Positions 52,518 to 62,738 are shown, counted from the stretch's first letter. The stretch: DNA of 64,000 nucleotides from Lentibacillus sediminis (GCF_002763455.1 NZ_NIXK01000006.1:225848-289847); one strand, 5' to 3'. Program-made: numbers and translations. The notes: a model not told the origin generated them from the letters alone.

Positions 52518-55500
52518 ATGGATTTTAAAGAAAAGCTACATAAATATATGCAAAAATTCAAAGAGATTTGGTCGACCGGGAAGATTCAGCGTTCCTCCCG
52601 AATCACCTATGATGTCACCTGGAATGTGATTCTGTTTTTCCTGGTGGTCGGCTTTATCGGCACGTTGTTTGTCGGTGGACTCGGCGCGGGGTATTTTGCC
52701 TCCCTTGTTCAGGACCAGCCGATTCGCAGCCACGCGGAGATGCAGGAGGATATTTACAATTACAGCGAGACATCGAGCTTGTATTTTGCGGGAGAAGAAT
52801 ATTTTGGCGATGTGCGCTCCGACCTTTACAGGGAAGAGACGTCACTCGAAAATGTTTCCGATACGCTGATCAATGCAGTGATCGCTACAGAAGATGAATA
52901 TTTTGAAGTGCATGAAGGGATTGTTCCTAAAGCGATTTTCCGTGCGCTGGTGCAGGAAGTAACCAATGCACCGATTCAGACCGGCGGGAGCACGCTGACC
53001 CAGCAGCTGGTCAAAAACCAGATTTTGACCAATGAAGTGTCGTTTGAGCGGAAAGCCAAGGAGATGCTGATTGCCCTTCGTCTTGAGCGGTTCTTTGAGA
53101 AAGACGAGATTCTGGAAGCATATTTAAACATTGTGCCATATGGACGGGATGCTTCCGGCCGCAACATAGCCGGTATTCAGACAGCGGCACAAGGGATTTT
53201 TGGCATTGATGCTTCGGAAGTCAATCTCCCGCAGGCCGCTTATCTGGCGGGACTGCCGCAGAGCCCATCTGCCTACACTCCATTTGCCAACTCCGGCGGG
53301 TTAAAAGAAGAAGAGGGACTGCAGCCGGGATTGAACCGGATGGAGCAGGTATTGGAGCGGATGCTCGATTCCGAGTATATTACGCAGGAAGAATACGATC
53401 AGGCAATGAATTATGATATTGTCAGTGATTTTACCGAGGATTTTGAATCACCGATAGAAACCTACCCGCATCTGACCTATGAACTGCAGGACCGGGCAAC
53501 CGAAATTCTAATGGAAATTATCGCTGAAGAAGACGGCTACACGATGGAAGATCTGGAGGCCGATGAGGAACTGTATGCGGAATACTGGACCCTTGCCGAG
53601 CGCGATTTGCGCAATAAGGGCTATCAAATCCATTCGACAATTAATAAAGAGATTTATGACCGTATGCGTGATGTGACGCAGAACTATGAGAATTATTTGC
53701 CCGACTGGACAGGGAGTATAGAAAGACCCAATGGGGAAATCGTCGAGAGAATGCAGGCGCAAACCGGTAGTATTCTGATTGAAAACTCCAGTGGCAGGAT
53801 CATCAGCTTTGTCGGCGGACGTAATTTCAATGAAGGAGATCAGGTGAATTACGTTACTTCGCCTCGTTCGCCGGGGAGTACGATAAAACCTCTTCTTGTG
53901 TATGCTCCTGCTATGGAAGAAGGAGTTGCTCAGCCAGGAACGCCTATAGCGGATGTGGACCTGCCAATCGGGAATTATGATGAATTAAACAACTACAGCG
54001 GGCGGTTTTACGGACTTGTTCCGGCACGAACAGCATTGAAGTATTCGTACAATAACTCTACAGTGCGACTTTACAACAAAATCATTGACGGCAACCCAGC
54101 GAAGAACTATTTGGAAAGAATGGGAATCACGACACTCCGAGATGAGGAACACGCGTATCTTTCCCTGGGCATAGGGGCAACACACCGCGGGGTGACTGTT
54201 GAGGAAAATACCAATGCCTTCAGCACATTGGGTAATAATGGTAAATTTGCTGATGCCTACATGGTCGCTAAAATAACCAATAATGACGGTGAAGTAATTT
54301 ACGAGCATGAAGCGGAAACGAATGATGTATTTTCACCGCAAACGAATTACTTAACGATTGATATGATGCGTGATGTGATGACTGAAGGAACAGGTACCTA
54401 TGCCGCTTCCCGATTAGCACACAGCGGGGTGGATTGGGCCGGCAAATCGGGTACCTCAGAGAACTGGGAAGATGTCTGGTTTGTGGGTACTAACCCAAAT
54501 GTGACACTTGGGACATGGATGGGCTATGAGATTCAGGAATCCTTATACGTTGAATCCTCTCCGCAGTGGCACAGCCAAAGTGTGCAGGGAATGTGGGCGG
54601 AGTTGGTAAACGCGGCAACAGACCTGAATCCGGAATTAATGGCCCCACAGGAGAATTTCGAGCGACCGGATGGTATTGTGGAACGAAGCTATTGTGCGAT
54701 TTCCGGAAAATTGCCATCTGACCTTTGTGCAGAAGCAGGACTGATTCAATCCGATCTGTTTAACGCGGAATTTGTACCGACGGAAGAGGACGACAGCCTG
54801 GTCCGCGGCGGCAGCTATGTTACGGTGAACGGACGGTCTGTGATGGCGGGACCGAATACGCCTGGAGAATTTATCCAGGGGGATGGACTCACCTTCAGTC
54901 CTGAATTTATCGAGGAAAACGGATTTGGTGCATTGGGAAGTATTACTGAACTGTACCCAAGCACCAACCGGGCAGCCTGGGAGCAGATCGGTGCACCGAG
55001 CGGCAGCAGCAGCGGAAGTGTCGAGAATGACGGCAGCGCGCCGAGTGCCCCTGGTGGTGTCAGCAGCTCCGGCGGGACATTGAACTGGAGCGCTTCCGGC
55101 AGCAATGATGTGGTTGGCTACCGGATTTACCGTGCCTCTTCTCCGGGAGGAAGCTTCAGCCAGGTTGGCAGCACAACCTCGACCAGTTACTCAATTGGAG
55201 GCGACGGCGTTTACCACGTCCGGGCCGTTGATTATTTCGGAATGGAATCTGGTGCCTCCAATGAAGCGGTTGTTGGTTCACCGTCTTCTGGAGGCGGCGG
55301 AGATAATTCTGATTCGGGATCGGATGGAGATTCCGGTGATGGAGACGGTGACGGCGGCAACAGTAACGATGAGGGCGAAGATAGTGGTAGTGATAGCGAA
55401 TCTGGTGGAGACAGTGAAGGAACTGGCGGCGATGACTCCAGTGGTAGTGAAGGTGATGCTAATAACGGATCCGACGGTGGTAGCAACGGAGAAGGTGGCT

Positions 55501-55607
55501 CCAGTGGCAGCAGTGGCGATGGCAACGGATCCGACGGCGACGGATCTAACAGCAATGGTGAAGCTGGTGAAGACGGCGATGAGAACACCGAATCAGACGA
55601 CCAATAA
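52518..55607 (+). CDS. Class A penicillin-binding protein with FN3 domain and acidic tail
   Basis: 1029 aa. Membrane anchor at about 35-60. GT51 transglycosylase motifs TEDEYFEVHEG (about 124), GGSTLTQQLVKN and KDEILEAYLNIVPYG. Transpeptidase SxxK in SPGSTIKP (about 454), SYN (about 510) and KSGTS (about 643). A fibronectin type III domain at about 843-925 and a roughly 100-residue Gly/Ser/Asp/Glu tail follow. Builds peptidoglycan. Occupies the place of acsA in the B. subtilis order. GGAGG precedes the ATG. Confidence 0.93.
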   Translation: MDFKEKLHKYMQKFKEIWSTGKIQRSSRITYDVTWNVILFFLVVGFIGTLFVGGLGAGYFASLVQDQPIRSHAEMQEDIYNYSETSSLYFAGEEYFGDVRSDLYREETSLENVSDTLINAVIATEDEYFEVHEGIVPKAIFRALVQEVTNAPIQTGGSTLTQQLVKNQILTNEVSFERKAKEMLIALRLERFFEKDEILEAYLNIVPYGRDASGRNIAGIQTAAQGIFGIDASEVNLPQAAYLAGLPQSPSAYTPFANSGGLKEEEGLQPGLNRMEQVLERMLDSEYITQEEYDQAMNYDIVSDFTEDFESPIETYPHLTYELQDRATEILMEIIAEEDGYTMEDLEADEELYAEYWTLAERDLRNKGYQIHSTINKEIYDRMRDVTQNYENYLPDWTGSIERPNGEIVERMQAQTGSILIENSSGRIISFVGGRNFNEGDQVNYVTSPRSPGSTIKPLLVYAPAMEEGVAQPGTPIADVDLPIGNYDELNNYSGRFYGLVPARTALKYSYNNSTVRLYNKIIDGNPAKNYLERMGITTLRDEEHAYLSLGIGATHRGVTVEENTNAFSTLGNNGKFADAYMVAKITNNDGEVIYEHEAETNDVFSPQTNYLTIDMMRDVMTEGTGTYAASRLAHSGVDWAGKSGTSENWEDVWFVGTNPNVTLGTWMGYEIQESLYVESSPQWHSQSVQGMWAELVNAATDLNPELMAPQENFERPDGIVERSYCAISGKLPSDLCAEAGLIQSDLFNAEFVPTEEDDSLVRGGSYVTVNGRSVMAGPNTPGEFIQGDGLTFSPEFIEENGFGALGSITELYPSTNRAAWEQIGAPSGSSSGSVENDGSAPSAPGGVSSSGGTLNWSASGSNDVVGYRIYRASSPGGSFSQVGSTTSTSYSIGGDGVYHVRAVDYFGMESGASNEAVVGSPSSGGGGDNSDSGSDGDSGDGDGDGGNSNDEGEDSGSDSESGGDSEGTGGDDSSGSEGDANNGSDGGSNGEGGSSGSSGDGNGSDGDGSNSNGEAGEDGDENTESDDQ

Positions 55608-55631
55608 GCATACCATTTAAACACCAATACC

Positions 55632-55677
55632 AAAAAAGGGACCTCTCTCCTGCAAAGGAGCCAGAGATCCCTTTTTT
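55632..55677. terminator. Terminator after the PBP gene
   Basis: AAAAAAGGGA...TCCCTTTTTT outer stem with inner CTCT/AGAG pairs; T tract on both strands. Confidence 0.8.
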
Positions 55678-55768
55678 ATTTTCCCGCCGAACATTGAATT
55701 ACTAAAAATCTCATGCCTTTTCCTGTATAATAAAAGAAAGGCACAACTTTCAGACAGGTGGTGAAAGA

Positions 55769-56425
55769 GTGAAGCACACGAAAACGCATTATTCGCAAAC
55801 GCGGGAGACGGCACATGGTGAAATAACCATTGAGGGTCCGCTGGATGCCGAAACCCTGAAAAATTATGAGTTTCACGAGCAGCTGACAGCATTCCGCCCG
55901 GCGAAGAAGCAGTTTGAGGCGATCATTGGTATTGCTGCTGACTTTCCGGAAGGCAGGATTATTGTTGCGAGAACGGCAGATACGATTATTGGCTATGTCA
56001 CGTACCTGCATCCCGACCCGCTGGAAAGATGGTCCACCTTCAACATGGAGGAACTTATGGAGCTTGGTGCGATTGAAGTGATTCCTGACTATCGCGGCAG
56101 CGGGATTGCATCCGGTCTGCTGAAGGTTTCCATGATGGATGATTATATGGAAAACTATATTACAATTTCCACGGAGTATTACTGGCATTGGGATCTTGAC
56201 GAAACTAGACTGAGTATTTGGGATTACCGCAAAGTCATGGAGAAAATGATGGTCGCGGGCGGTCTCACCCCTGCTCCAACCGATGACCCGGAAATCATCT
56301 CCCACCCGGCCAATTGTTTGATGGTGCGGATTGGGTCGAAGGTAAGTGAAGCGTCCATTCAGCAATTTGATAAACTCAGGTTCCTGCAGCGTCATGAATA
56401 CCGCAGCATGAGGGAGGGATTTTAA
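55769..56425 (+). CDS. acuA: Acetoin utilization acetyltransferase AcuA
   Basis: 218 aa from a GTG (AGGTGGTGAAAGA upstream). GNAT fold with AIEVIPDYRGSGIASGLLK as acetyl-CoA loop. In B. subtilis AcuA acetylates and inactivates acetyl-CoA synthetase AcsA. A TATAAT at 55726-55731 is the likely -10. Stop and next start overlap (TAATG). Confidence 0.92.
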   Translation: MKHTKTHYSQTRETAHGEITIEGPLDAETLKNYEFHEQLTAFRPAKKQFEAIIGIAADFPEGRIIVARTADTIIGYVTYLHPDPLERWSTFNMEELMELGAIEVIPDYRGSGIASGLLKVSMMDDYMENYITISTEYYWHWDLDETRLSIWDYRKVMEKMMVAGGLTPAPTDDPEIISHPANCLMVRIGSKVSEASIQQFDKLRFLQRHEYRSMREGF

Positions 56426-57075
56426 TGCTGGTAGAAGAAATAATGAAGCGGGAAGTGATCCATTTACAGGCAGATGCTACCATTGCAGAAGCATTGCAAC
56501 TACTGGAGAGACATCATATCAGACACATTCCGATTGTCGATGAGTCACTGGCAGTCACCGGCATTGTTTCCGACAGAGATCTGCGTGATGCCAGCCCTTC
56601 TGTTTTCAATTTGGAAGATAGCGAGCATGAGCTGAATCATCCGCTTGATTCAATCATGTCCCAGCCGGTCGTCACCGTACACCCACTAGATTTCGTCGAA
56701 GAAATTGCCCGGATTTTCTATGAACAGGAATTCGCGGCACTTCCTGTCGTGCAAAACAACCAGCTAGTTGGCATCGTCACCGAAAAGGACATGCTTCACA
56801 CGCTGATCCAGTTAACCGGTACCAATGTACAAAGCTCGCATATAGAGGTAAAAGTCCCCCACCGCCCGGGGATTCTGCCAGAGGTTGCCTCTTTGTTTGG
56901 AAAGCGCAACGTCAATATCGTTTCCGTATTGATTTACCCGTTTAAGGATGATCCGAATTTTAAAATACTCGTTTTCCGGATTCAGACAATGAACCCGCTC
57001 CCCCTCCTGGAAGATTTGCGGGAAGCAGGGTATGAGCTGATGTGGCCAAATACACTTCCGGAGGGCAACCAATGA
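56425..57075 (+). CDS. acuB: Acetoin utilization protein AcuB (CBS-ACT)
   Basis: 216 aa. Two CBS domains (about 1-60 and 75-130; HHIRHIPIVDESLAVTGIVS and FAALPVVQNNQLVGIVTEKD), then an ACT-type domain starting VPHRPGILPEVASLFGKRNV. Likely a small-molecule-sensing regulator in the acu operon. Overlaps both neighbours. Confidence 0.92.
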   Translation: MLVEEIMKREVIHLQADATIAEALQLLERHHIRHIPIVDESLAVTGIVSDRDLRDASPSVFNLEDSEHELNHPLDSIMSQPVVTVHPLDFVEEIARIFYEQEFAALPVVQNNQLVGIVTEKDMLHTLIQLTGTNVQSSHIEVKVPHRPGILPEVASLFGKRNVNIVSVLIYPFKDDPNFKILVFRIQTMNPLPLLEDLREAGYELMWPNTLPEGNQ

Positions 57076-58244
57076 CTGGAAAAGCTGCATTTGTCTATTC
57101 TGATGAGCTATTAAACTATCACTTTCACCCGGATCATCCTTTTAATCAAAAACGGGTGCTTTTGACCAAGGAATTGCTGGAGGCGGCGGGACAGCTGAAT
57201 GAAGATGACCTGATCACTCCCCGCGTGGCCACAGACCGGGAGCTGGCATTGTTTCATGACACAGCCTATATGGAAGCATTGAAAAAAGCGAGCAATGGCC
57301 TTCTTAGTGAAAACAAAGGACTGGAATTTGGAATAGGCACAGAGGATACACCTATTTTTCCGGGGATGCATGAAGCGGCAGCCGCTTTAACGGGGGCAAG
57401 TCTGACAGCTGTGGATGCTGTTCTCCAGGGAAAAGTGAAGCATGCATTCAATTCGGGCGGCGGGCTGCATCACGGGCTCAAACGAAAAGCAGCGGGATTT
57501 TGCATTTACAATGATGGCGCAGTCGCAATTAAATACATCAGAGAAAAATATAATGCCAGAGTTCTCTATGTGGATACTGATGCGCACCATGGTGATGGCG
57601 TGCAGTGGGCGTTCTATGACGATCCGAATGTCTGCACCTTTTCTATTCACGAAACCGGAAGATATCTGTTCCCCGGCACCGGCAATGTCTCGGAACGCGG
57701 GATTAAAGACGGACATGGTTATGCCTTTAATCTTCCAATTGACGCTTTTACGGAGGACGAGTCGTTTCTCCAATTGTATGAATCGGCTTTCCGGGAGATC
57801 GCTGCGTATTTCCAGCCGGATGTGATCGTCACACAAAATGGCGCAGATGCACACTGTTATGATCCGCTCACCCATTTATGCGCCACGACCATTATCTATG
57901 AAAAAATTCCGAAGTTGGCACATACGCTTGCCCATCAATATTGTGACGGCAAATGGATTGCCCTTGGCGGCGGTGGGTATGATATTTGGCGTGTCGTGCC
58001 ACGGGCATGGGCGCAAGTATGGAATGTAATGAAGACCGGCGAGGCTTTAACTGGTGAGCTGCCGGCATCCTGGCTGGAGAAATGGCAGCAAGAAGCTCCG
58101 CGTCCCTTGCCTGCTCAGTGGCAGGACGGTTCGGATATCGTGCCGGACATTCCGCGGAAACAGGATATTACTGAAAAAAATGCCTTGATGCTGGAACAGC
58201 TGCTGAAATATACAAAACTGCCGAACAGTGACAAAAGGAGTTGA
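57072..58244 (+). CDS. acuC: Protein deacetylase AcuC (class I HDAC family)
   Basis: 390 aa from the ATG at 57072 (CGGAGGG upstream), ATGA overlap with acuB. HDAC motifs GGGLHHG, DTDAHHGDGVQWAFY and NGADAH, with zinc ligands Asp/His visible. Removes acetyl groups placed by AcuA. No acsA gene is present nearby. Ends inside a perfect terminator palindrome. Confidence 0.94.
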   Translation: MTGKAAFVYSDELLNYHFHPDHPFNQKRVLLTKELLEAAGQLNEDDLITPRVATDRELALFHDTAYMEALKKASNGLLSENKGLEFGIGTEDTPIFPGMHEAAAALTGASLTAVDAVLQGKVKHAFNSGGGLHHGLKRKAAGFCIYNDGAVAIKYIREKYNARVLYVDTDAHHGDGVQWAFYDDPNVCTFSIHETGRYLFPGTGNVSERGIKDGHGYAFNLPIDAFTEDESFLQLYESAFREIAAYFQPDVIVTQNGADAHCYDPLTHLCATTIIYEKIPKLAHTLAHQYCDGKWIALGGGGYDIWRVVPRAWAQVWNVMKTGEALTGELPASWLEKWQQEAPRPLPAQWQDGSDIVPDIPRKQDITEKNALMLEQLLKYTKLPNSDKRS

Positions 58245-58265
58245 CATTCAGCTGTCAACTCCTTT
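58234..58265. terminator. Bidirectional terminator embedded in both stop regions of acuC and motS
   Basis: AAAGGAGTTGACA and its exact complement around a 6-nt loop. The stop codons of both convergent genes (TGA) lie in the two arms, and both proteins end in Arg-Ser read from the same AGGAGTTGA. Confidence 0.85.
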
Positions 58266-59034
58266 CTTCTGGGCTTTTAGAGATATCTTCCATAATCACA
58301 ATCTCCACTCGCCGGTTCCTGCTCATATTTTCCGCACTTGTATTGGACTCCAGCGGTTCTGTTTCCCCATAGCCGACAATGCGAAAGCGCTGCTCAGGCA
58401 ATTCATTTTCTTCAATCAGGTAACGTACCACACTGCCTGCCCTGGCGCCGGACAGCTCCCAATTGGAAGGATAGCGGAAACTCGACATCGGCCGGCTGTC
58501 TGTATGTCCTTCCACCCGCACATCATTTGGAATGTCCCCCAAAAGCGTGCCGATCCTGTTTAAGAATTCCTCCGCGGATGGTAAAATTACCGCTTCACCG
58601 GAATTAAATAGAATACTATCCTGCAGCACCAGCACCACACCCTGTTCTGTTCTGGATGCTGAGACCACATTGTTTAAATTATTTTCATTCAAATATTGTT
58701 CCACATTGCTCATCAGCGCCCCGAGTGTATCCTCCTCTTCTGCCGTCTCATCCCTGTCGTTTCGTTCCGGCAAATCGGTCGGTGTCTCAAACTGATTGGA
58801 TGTCTCCCCGCTTTCCTCATGGCTCGTGTTTTCTGTCGGATTCTCCATTGGCACCGGAGACGGGTAAAAATCAAATATCATCCGGTTGCGGAAGGACTCG
58901 GACACTGCCTCAAACTTCACTTCATCAATCTGCGACATCGAAAACAGCAGAATGAAAAAAACGAGGATCAGTGTCACCATATCCGAATATGTAACCATCC
59001 ATTTGGGTGCACCTTTGTCCTGTGCCTTTTTCAT
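58255..59034 (-). CDS. motS: Flagellar stator protein MotS (MotB family, Na+ type)
   Basis: 259 aa from the ATG at 59034 (the frame also opens five codons earlier inside motP). Single N-terminal helix with the ion-binding Asp in MVTYSDMVTLILVFFILLFS, an acidic linker, and a C-terminal OmpA-like peptidoglycan-binding domain (VRVEGHTDSRPMSSFRYPSN). The motP/motS gene pair beside ccpA matches the Na+-driven MotPS system. Confidence 0.9.
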   Translation of the reverse strand: MKKAQDKGAPKWMVTYSDMVTLILVFFILLFSMSQIDEVKFEAVSESFRNRMIFDFYPSPVPMENPTENTSHEESGETSNQFETPTDLPERNDRDETAEEEDTLGALMSNVEQYLNENNLNNVVSASRTEQGVVLVLQDSILFNSGEAVILPSAEEFLNRIGTLLGDIPNDVRVEGHTDSRPMSSFRYPSNWELSGARAGSVVRYLIEENELPEQRFRIVGYGETEPLESNTSAENMSRNRRVEIVIMEDISKSPEERS

Positions 59035-59038
59035 CACT

Positions 59039-59872
59039 CTACGCCTCATGGACGGTCTCCTCCACGAAACCTTCTTCTTCTTTTTCCGCTTCCTGCTGCT
59101 GCTTCATTTTTGTCTCATTGGACAGGAAGGCACCCAGCTTTTCTTCCAGAATTCTCGGATTCTGTCCGGACTGCACGCCAATAATTCCTTCGATGATAAT
59201 TTGTTTGATAAAAATCTCTTCTTCGGTTTTTGCAGCCAGTTTACTTGCCATCGGGGTAAAAACCAGATTGGCAAGCACGGTCCCGTACAAGGTGGTAAGT
59301 AAAGCAACAGCCATGTTTGGCCCGAGTGTCGCCGGATCCTCCAGACTGTTGAGCATCAGCACCAGCCCCACAAGCGTTCCAATCATACCCCATGCAGGCG
59401 CATACTCTCCCGCCTTTTCAATAAGCGAACGGCCTTTATAATGGCGTTCTTCCATCGCGGTAATTTCCGCATTCATAATGTCGTTAATAACGTCAGGTTC
59501 AATTCCATCAACCGCAAGCAGGATGCCTTTTTCAATGAAAGGGTCTTTAACATCCTCCAGCTCATTTTCCAAAGCCAAAAGTCCTTCTCTCCGGGCGCGC
59601 TCCGACAAGCGGATAAACAGCCGAATCAAGTCAGGCAGCCGCTGCTCACTCTGGTTGAATGCTTCCCGTATCACTCTGTTTGCCATTCTAATCTGCCCGG
59701 TATTGAAACTGATCAGCATGGAAGCCACAAGTCCGCCGATTACAATAAAGATCGAGGCAATATCCAAGAAGGATGTGACCCCTTCTGTACCGCCATTTGA
59801 TAAAATTGCCAGCATGATCATAATAAATCCAAGTGTTATGCCGATAGGAGTTAATATATCCCGTTTTCTCAT
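59039..59872 (-). CDS. motP: Flagellar stator protein MotP (MotA family, Na+ type)
   Basis: 277 aa from the ATG at 59872 (GGAGAGGG upstream). Four membrane segments and the MotA cytoplasmic loop (RLFIRLSERARREGLLALEN), then EYAPAWGMIGTLVGLVLML before helix 3. Pairs with MotS to form the stator. Confidence 0.92.
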   Translation of the reverse strand: MRKRDILTPIGITLGFIMIMLAILSNGGTEGVTSFLDIASIFIVIGGLVASMLISFNTGQIRMANRVIREAFNQSEQRLPDLIRLFIRLSERARREGLLALENELEDVKDPFIEKGILLAVDGIEPDVINDIMNAEITAMEERHYKGRSLIEKAGEYAPAWGMIGTLVGLVLMLNSLEDPATLGPNMAVALLTTLYGTVLANLVFTPMASKLAAKTEEEIFIKQIIIEGIIGVQSGQNPRILEEKLGAFLSNETKMKQQQEAEKEEEGFVEETVHEA

Positions 59873-59909
59873 ATGCCCTCTCCCCAATTTCTTAAGTGAA
59901 AAATGTGCC

Positions 59910-59939
59910 AACTGGATGTCTCACGTGAGACATCCGGTT
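59910..59939 (-). terminator. Terminator between ccpA and motP
   Basis: 15-bp near-perfect inverted repeat with centre CACGTG, and TTTTT a few bases beyond on the minus strand. Separates ccpA from motPS or attenuates read-through. Confidence 0.7.
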
Positions 59940-59977
59940 AAAGCACATTTGCTTCACTCTTTATATCGGCATATTTT

Positions 59978-60976
59978 TTATTTCGTTGAGCTTCTTTTTT
60001 CAATTCGATGCGGCAAAACAACTTTTTTCTCTTCCACTTCTTCTTTGTTCATGTATTTTGTAAGCAAACGCATGGCAACTGCTCCAATATCGTACATTGG
60101 CTGAACCACAGTGGTCAATGTCGGACGGACCATTGTCGAAAGCCGAGTATTATCAAAACCGACGACTTCCAAATCTTCCGGAACCTGATATCCCTTGTCC
60201 TGCGTCCCATGAATCACTCCAAGTGCCATTTCATCCGAAGCAGCAAAAACTGCTGTCGGTTTCTCTGTCAGCTCATGCAGCTGCTCTGCCGCCTGTTTGC
60301 CGAAATCATAAGAATACTCACTGGAGGTCACAATGTAGTCCTCATTCAGGGTGATATCCGCATTCGCTAATGCCCGCTTGTAGCCTTCATATTTCTGTTT
60401 GTTAATATTGGAATCCTCATCACCGGAAACAAACGCCGGTTGGGCATGCCCTTTCTCAAGCAGAAAAGTGGTCGCTTCATAGGCTGCTGCTTCATAGTCG
60501 ATATTCACAGACGGAATTTGGCCGCTCTCCTCATATGTTGCCGCCAGCACCACCGGTACAGACGAGCTGGTGAATTGCTGCACATGTTCTTCGGTAATAT
60601 TGCCTCCCATGAATACAATCCCATCCACCTGTTTCTCCAGCATTGTGTTGATCAGCTGCAGCTCCTTGTCTTTATTTTGATCGGAGTTGCTCAAGATCAT
60701 ATTGTATTTATACATGGTGGCAATATCTTCAATTCCCCTCGCCAGTTCCGCAAAAAAGATACTGGAAATATCCGGAATCACTGCACCCACGGTTGTCGTT
60801 TTCTTGCTGGCCAGCCCTCTTGCCACGGCGTTCGGACGGTATCCCAGATTTTCAATGGTATCCAGTACTTTTCTTCTTGTAGTTGGTTTCACATTCGGAT
60901 TGCCGTTGACCACCCTGGAAACGGTCGCCATCGACACATTCGCCTCTCTTGCAACATCATATATTGTTATCGTCAT
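59978..60976 (-). CDS. ccpA: Catabolite control protein A
   Basis: 332 aa LacI-family regulator. [23 protein letters not shown] at the N-terminus, hinge [14 protein letters not shown], and a periplasmic-binding-like core. With HPr-Ser46-P it binds cre sites and controls carbon catabolite repression; ackA, in this window, is a known target class. AGGAGGTAAG precedes the ATG. Lies below aroA as in B. subtilis. Confidence 0.95.
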   Translation of the reverse strand: MTITIYDVAREANVSMATVSRVVNGNPNVKPTTRRKVLDTIENLGYRPNAVARGLASKKTTTVGAVIPDISSIFFAELARGIEDIATMYKYNMILSNSDQNKDKELQLINTMLEKQVDGIVFMGGNITEEHVQQFTSSSVPVVLAATYEESGQIPSVNIDYEAAAYEATTFLLEKGHAQPAFVSGDEDSNINKQKYEGYKRALANADITLNEDYIVTSSEYSYDFGKQAAEQLHELTEKPTAVFAASDEMALGVIHGTQDKGYQVPEDLEVVGFDNTRLSTMVRPTLTTVVQPMYDIGAVAMRLLTKYMNKEEVEEKKVVLPHRIEKRSSTK

Positions 60977-61191
60977 CTTGCTTACCTCCTGAAAAATCGA
61001 TCTTCATTTCCTATATCATACTCTACCAGAAATAAAATTACAAAGAAAACCAAGGCCAGAGTGGGCTTGAAGGTATTGTTTCACCAATTTGTCGAATTAT
61101 TTTTGGTTCCGGCGGGTGTTGCTGGATATAATTTCACTTTGGAGCAGCCGAAATTCCAGTAGGGCGTTTCTCAATATAAAAAAAAGCGCGA

Positions 61192-61380
61192 CTGGAGGCC
61201 CGAAATGATGGATAGAACGTCTTTCAACTTCAAAAGTGCACGGCTGGACTCCTGAAATGATCGATAGAACGCCTCTCTACATCAAAAGTGCACGGCTGGA
61301 CTCACAAAACGATCGATAGAACGCCTCTTTACATCAAATATGCACAGCTGGACTCACGAGATGCCAAGAAAAGTCCAGTA
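61192..61380. repeat. 52-bp tandem repeat array between aroA and ccpA
   Basis: Units start at 61192, 61244, 61296 and a partial fourth at 61348, each CTGGA.., with a GATCGATAGAACGCCTCT core and TGCACGG end. Flanked on both sides by CCAGTAG. Same 52-bp period and related start as the array at 34161. Occupies most of the 560-bp spacer; no gene supported. Confidence 0.85.
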
Positions 61381-61494
61381 GACCAATTTTCCAGCAAAAT
61401 CATCTGCCACAAATACCACCTTTTCATAACTATAATCGATTATAACTACAAAGAGGAGGCATTTTATAAAAAGATTTTAATAAAAATCAGAAAG

Positions 61495-61521
61495 ACCGGC
61501 CCGCCATGAGGGGGGCCGGCC
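61495..61521 (-). terminator. aroA terminator
   Basis: CCGGCCC/GGGCCGG stem with a 10-nt loop, followed by TCTTTC on the minus strand, 15 nt after the stop. Confidence 0.7.
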
Positions 61522-61536
61522 TATTAAAGCAGTCAT

Positions 61537-62613
61537 CTATTTCAGTCGATCTGCCATCCGAGTCAATTCATCCATAAACGTATTAAAGGTCGGGATATCC
61601 ATTTGCTGTGCAGAATCGGACAAGGCCACAGCAGGATCCGGGTGAACTTCTGCCATGATTCCATCTGCTCCAATTGCCAGTGCCGCTTTGGCCGCCGGCA
61701 GCAGAAGATCGCGTCTGCCGGTGGAATGGGTCACATCGACCATCACCGGAAGATGGGTTTCCTGTTTCAAAATCGGCACTGCCGAAATATCCAGTGTGTT
61801 TCTTGTCGCTTTCTCGTACGTCCGGATGCCGCGCTCACATAGAATAATATTTCCATTTCCGCGGGAAATAATGTATTCTGCAGCATTAATAAATTCTGAG
61901 ATAGTCGCAGACAGCCCGCGTTTGAGCAATACTGGTTTATCCACCTCGCCGGCCGCTTTCAGTAATTCAAAGTTCTGCATGTTTCTTGCACCGATCTGAA
62001 TGACATCGACATAATCAAGGGCTTCTTCAATGTGTGCCGGGTTAATGATTTCACTGACGACTGCCAGATTCTGTTCGTCTGCTGCCTTTTTCAGTATTTC
62101 CAGACCTTCCACACCAAGCCCCTGGAAATCATATGGAGATGTTCTTGGCTTGAACGCTCCCCCACGGAATAGCGTGACACCATTGTTTTTCACCGCTTCA
62201 GCAACTTGAGAAACCTGCTCATAGCTCTCGACGGAACATGGCCCCATTACAAATTGTGGTGTGCCATTGCCTATTTTGACTCCCTTAATATCAATCACGG
62301 TGTCATCAGGCTTCTTCTTGCGGGACACAAGCAGCGCTTTCCGATTGTCATCGAATTGCAATTCCAGGCTTGCTTTGAAAATTTCTTTAAAAATATGCTC
62401 AACCGTTGAGTTTTCAAACGGGCCGTCATTTTGGGCGGTAACCTGATTTAACATATCCCGCTCCCGAACAGGATCAAACCGCTCGATACCTTGTCTTGTT
62501 TTGATGTCACCAATTTTTTGCACGATCTTTGCCCGCCGGTTAACGGCTTCCAATAGTTCCAGATTCACATCATCCAGCTGGCTTCTAAGCTGTTCTAATT
62601 CATTTTGACTCAT
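61537..62613 (-). CDS. aroA: Bifunctional DAHP synthase / chorismate mutase
   Basis: 358 aa. Residues 1-90 are an AroQ-type chorismate mutase domain ([20 protein letters not shown]), used for feedback sensing of prephenate/chorismate. Residues 100-358 are a KDPG-type DAHP synthase ([55 protein letters not shown]). First step of the shikimate pathway. GGAGGCAGGGG precedes the ATG. Confidence 0.95.
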   Translation of the reverse strand: MSQNELEQLRSQLDDVNLELLEAVNRRAKIVQKIGDIKTRQGIERFDPVRERDMLNQVTAQNDGPFENSTVEHIFKEIFKASLELQFDDNRKALLVSRKKKPDDTVIDIKGVKIGNGTPQFVMGPCSVESYEQVSQVAEAVKNNGVTLFRGGAFKPRTSPYDFQGLGVEGLEILKKAADEQNLAVVSEIINPAHIEEALDYVDVIQIGARNMQNFELLKAAGEVDKPVLLKRGLSATISEFINAAEYIISRGNGNIILCERGIRTYEKATRNTLDISAVPILKQETHLPVMVDVTHSTGRRDLLLPAAKAALAIGADGIMAEVHPDPAVALSDSAQQMDIPTFNTFMDELTRMADRLK

Positions 62614-62738
62614 ATTCCCCTGCCTCCTGTTAGTTTATTTATATATGATAGAAAATGATTAGGAACCATTATAGCGGAAAAGTAGCCATTTGTCATTCCC
62701 ATATATTTGAAAACGTCCTCTAATTTCTCCCCAACAAC

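Noticed and set aside
55232..55633. Long minus-strand Ser/Pro/Leu-rich ORF opposite the PBP tail.
   Set aside because: Typical shadow of a Gly/Ser/Asp-rich coding stretch; no ribosome site.
61192..61380. Tandem repeats considered as a CRISPR array.
   Set aside because: The whole 52-bp unit is repeated with no unique spacers, and no cas genes are present.
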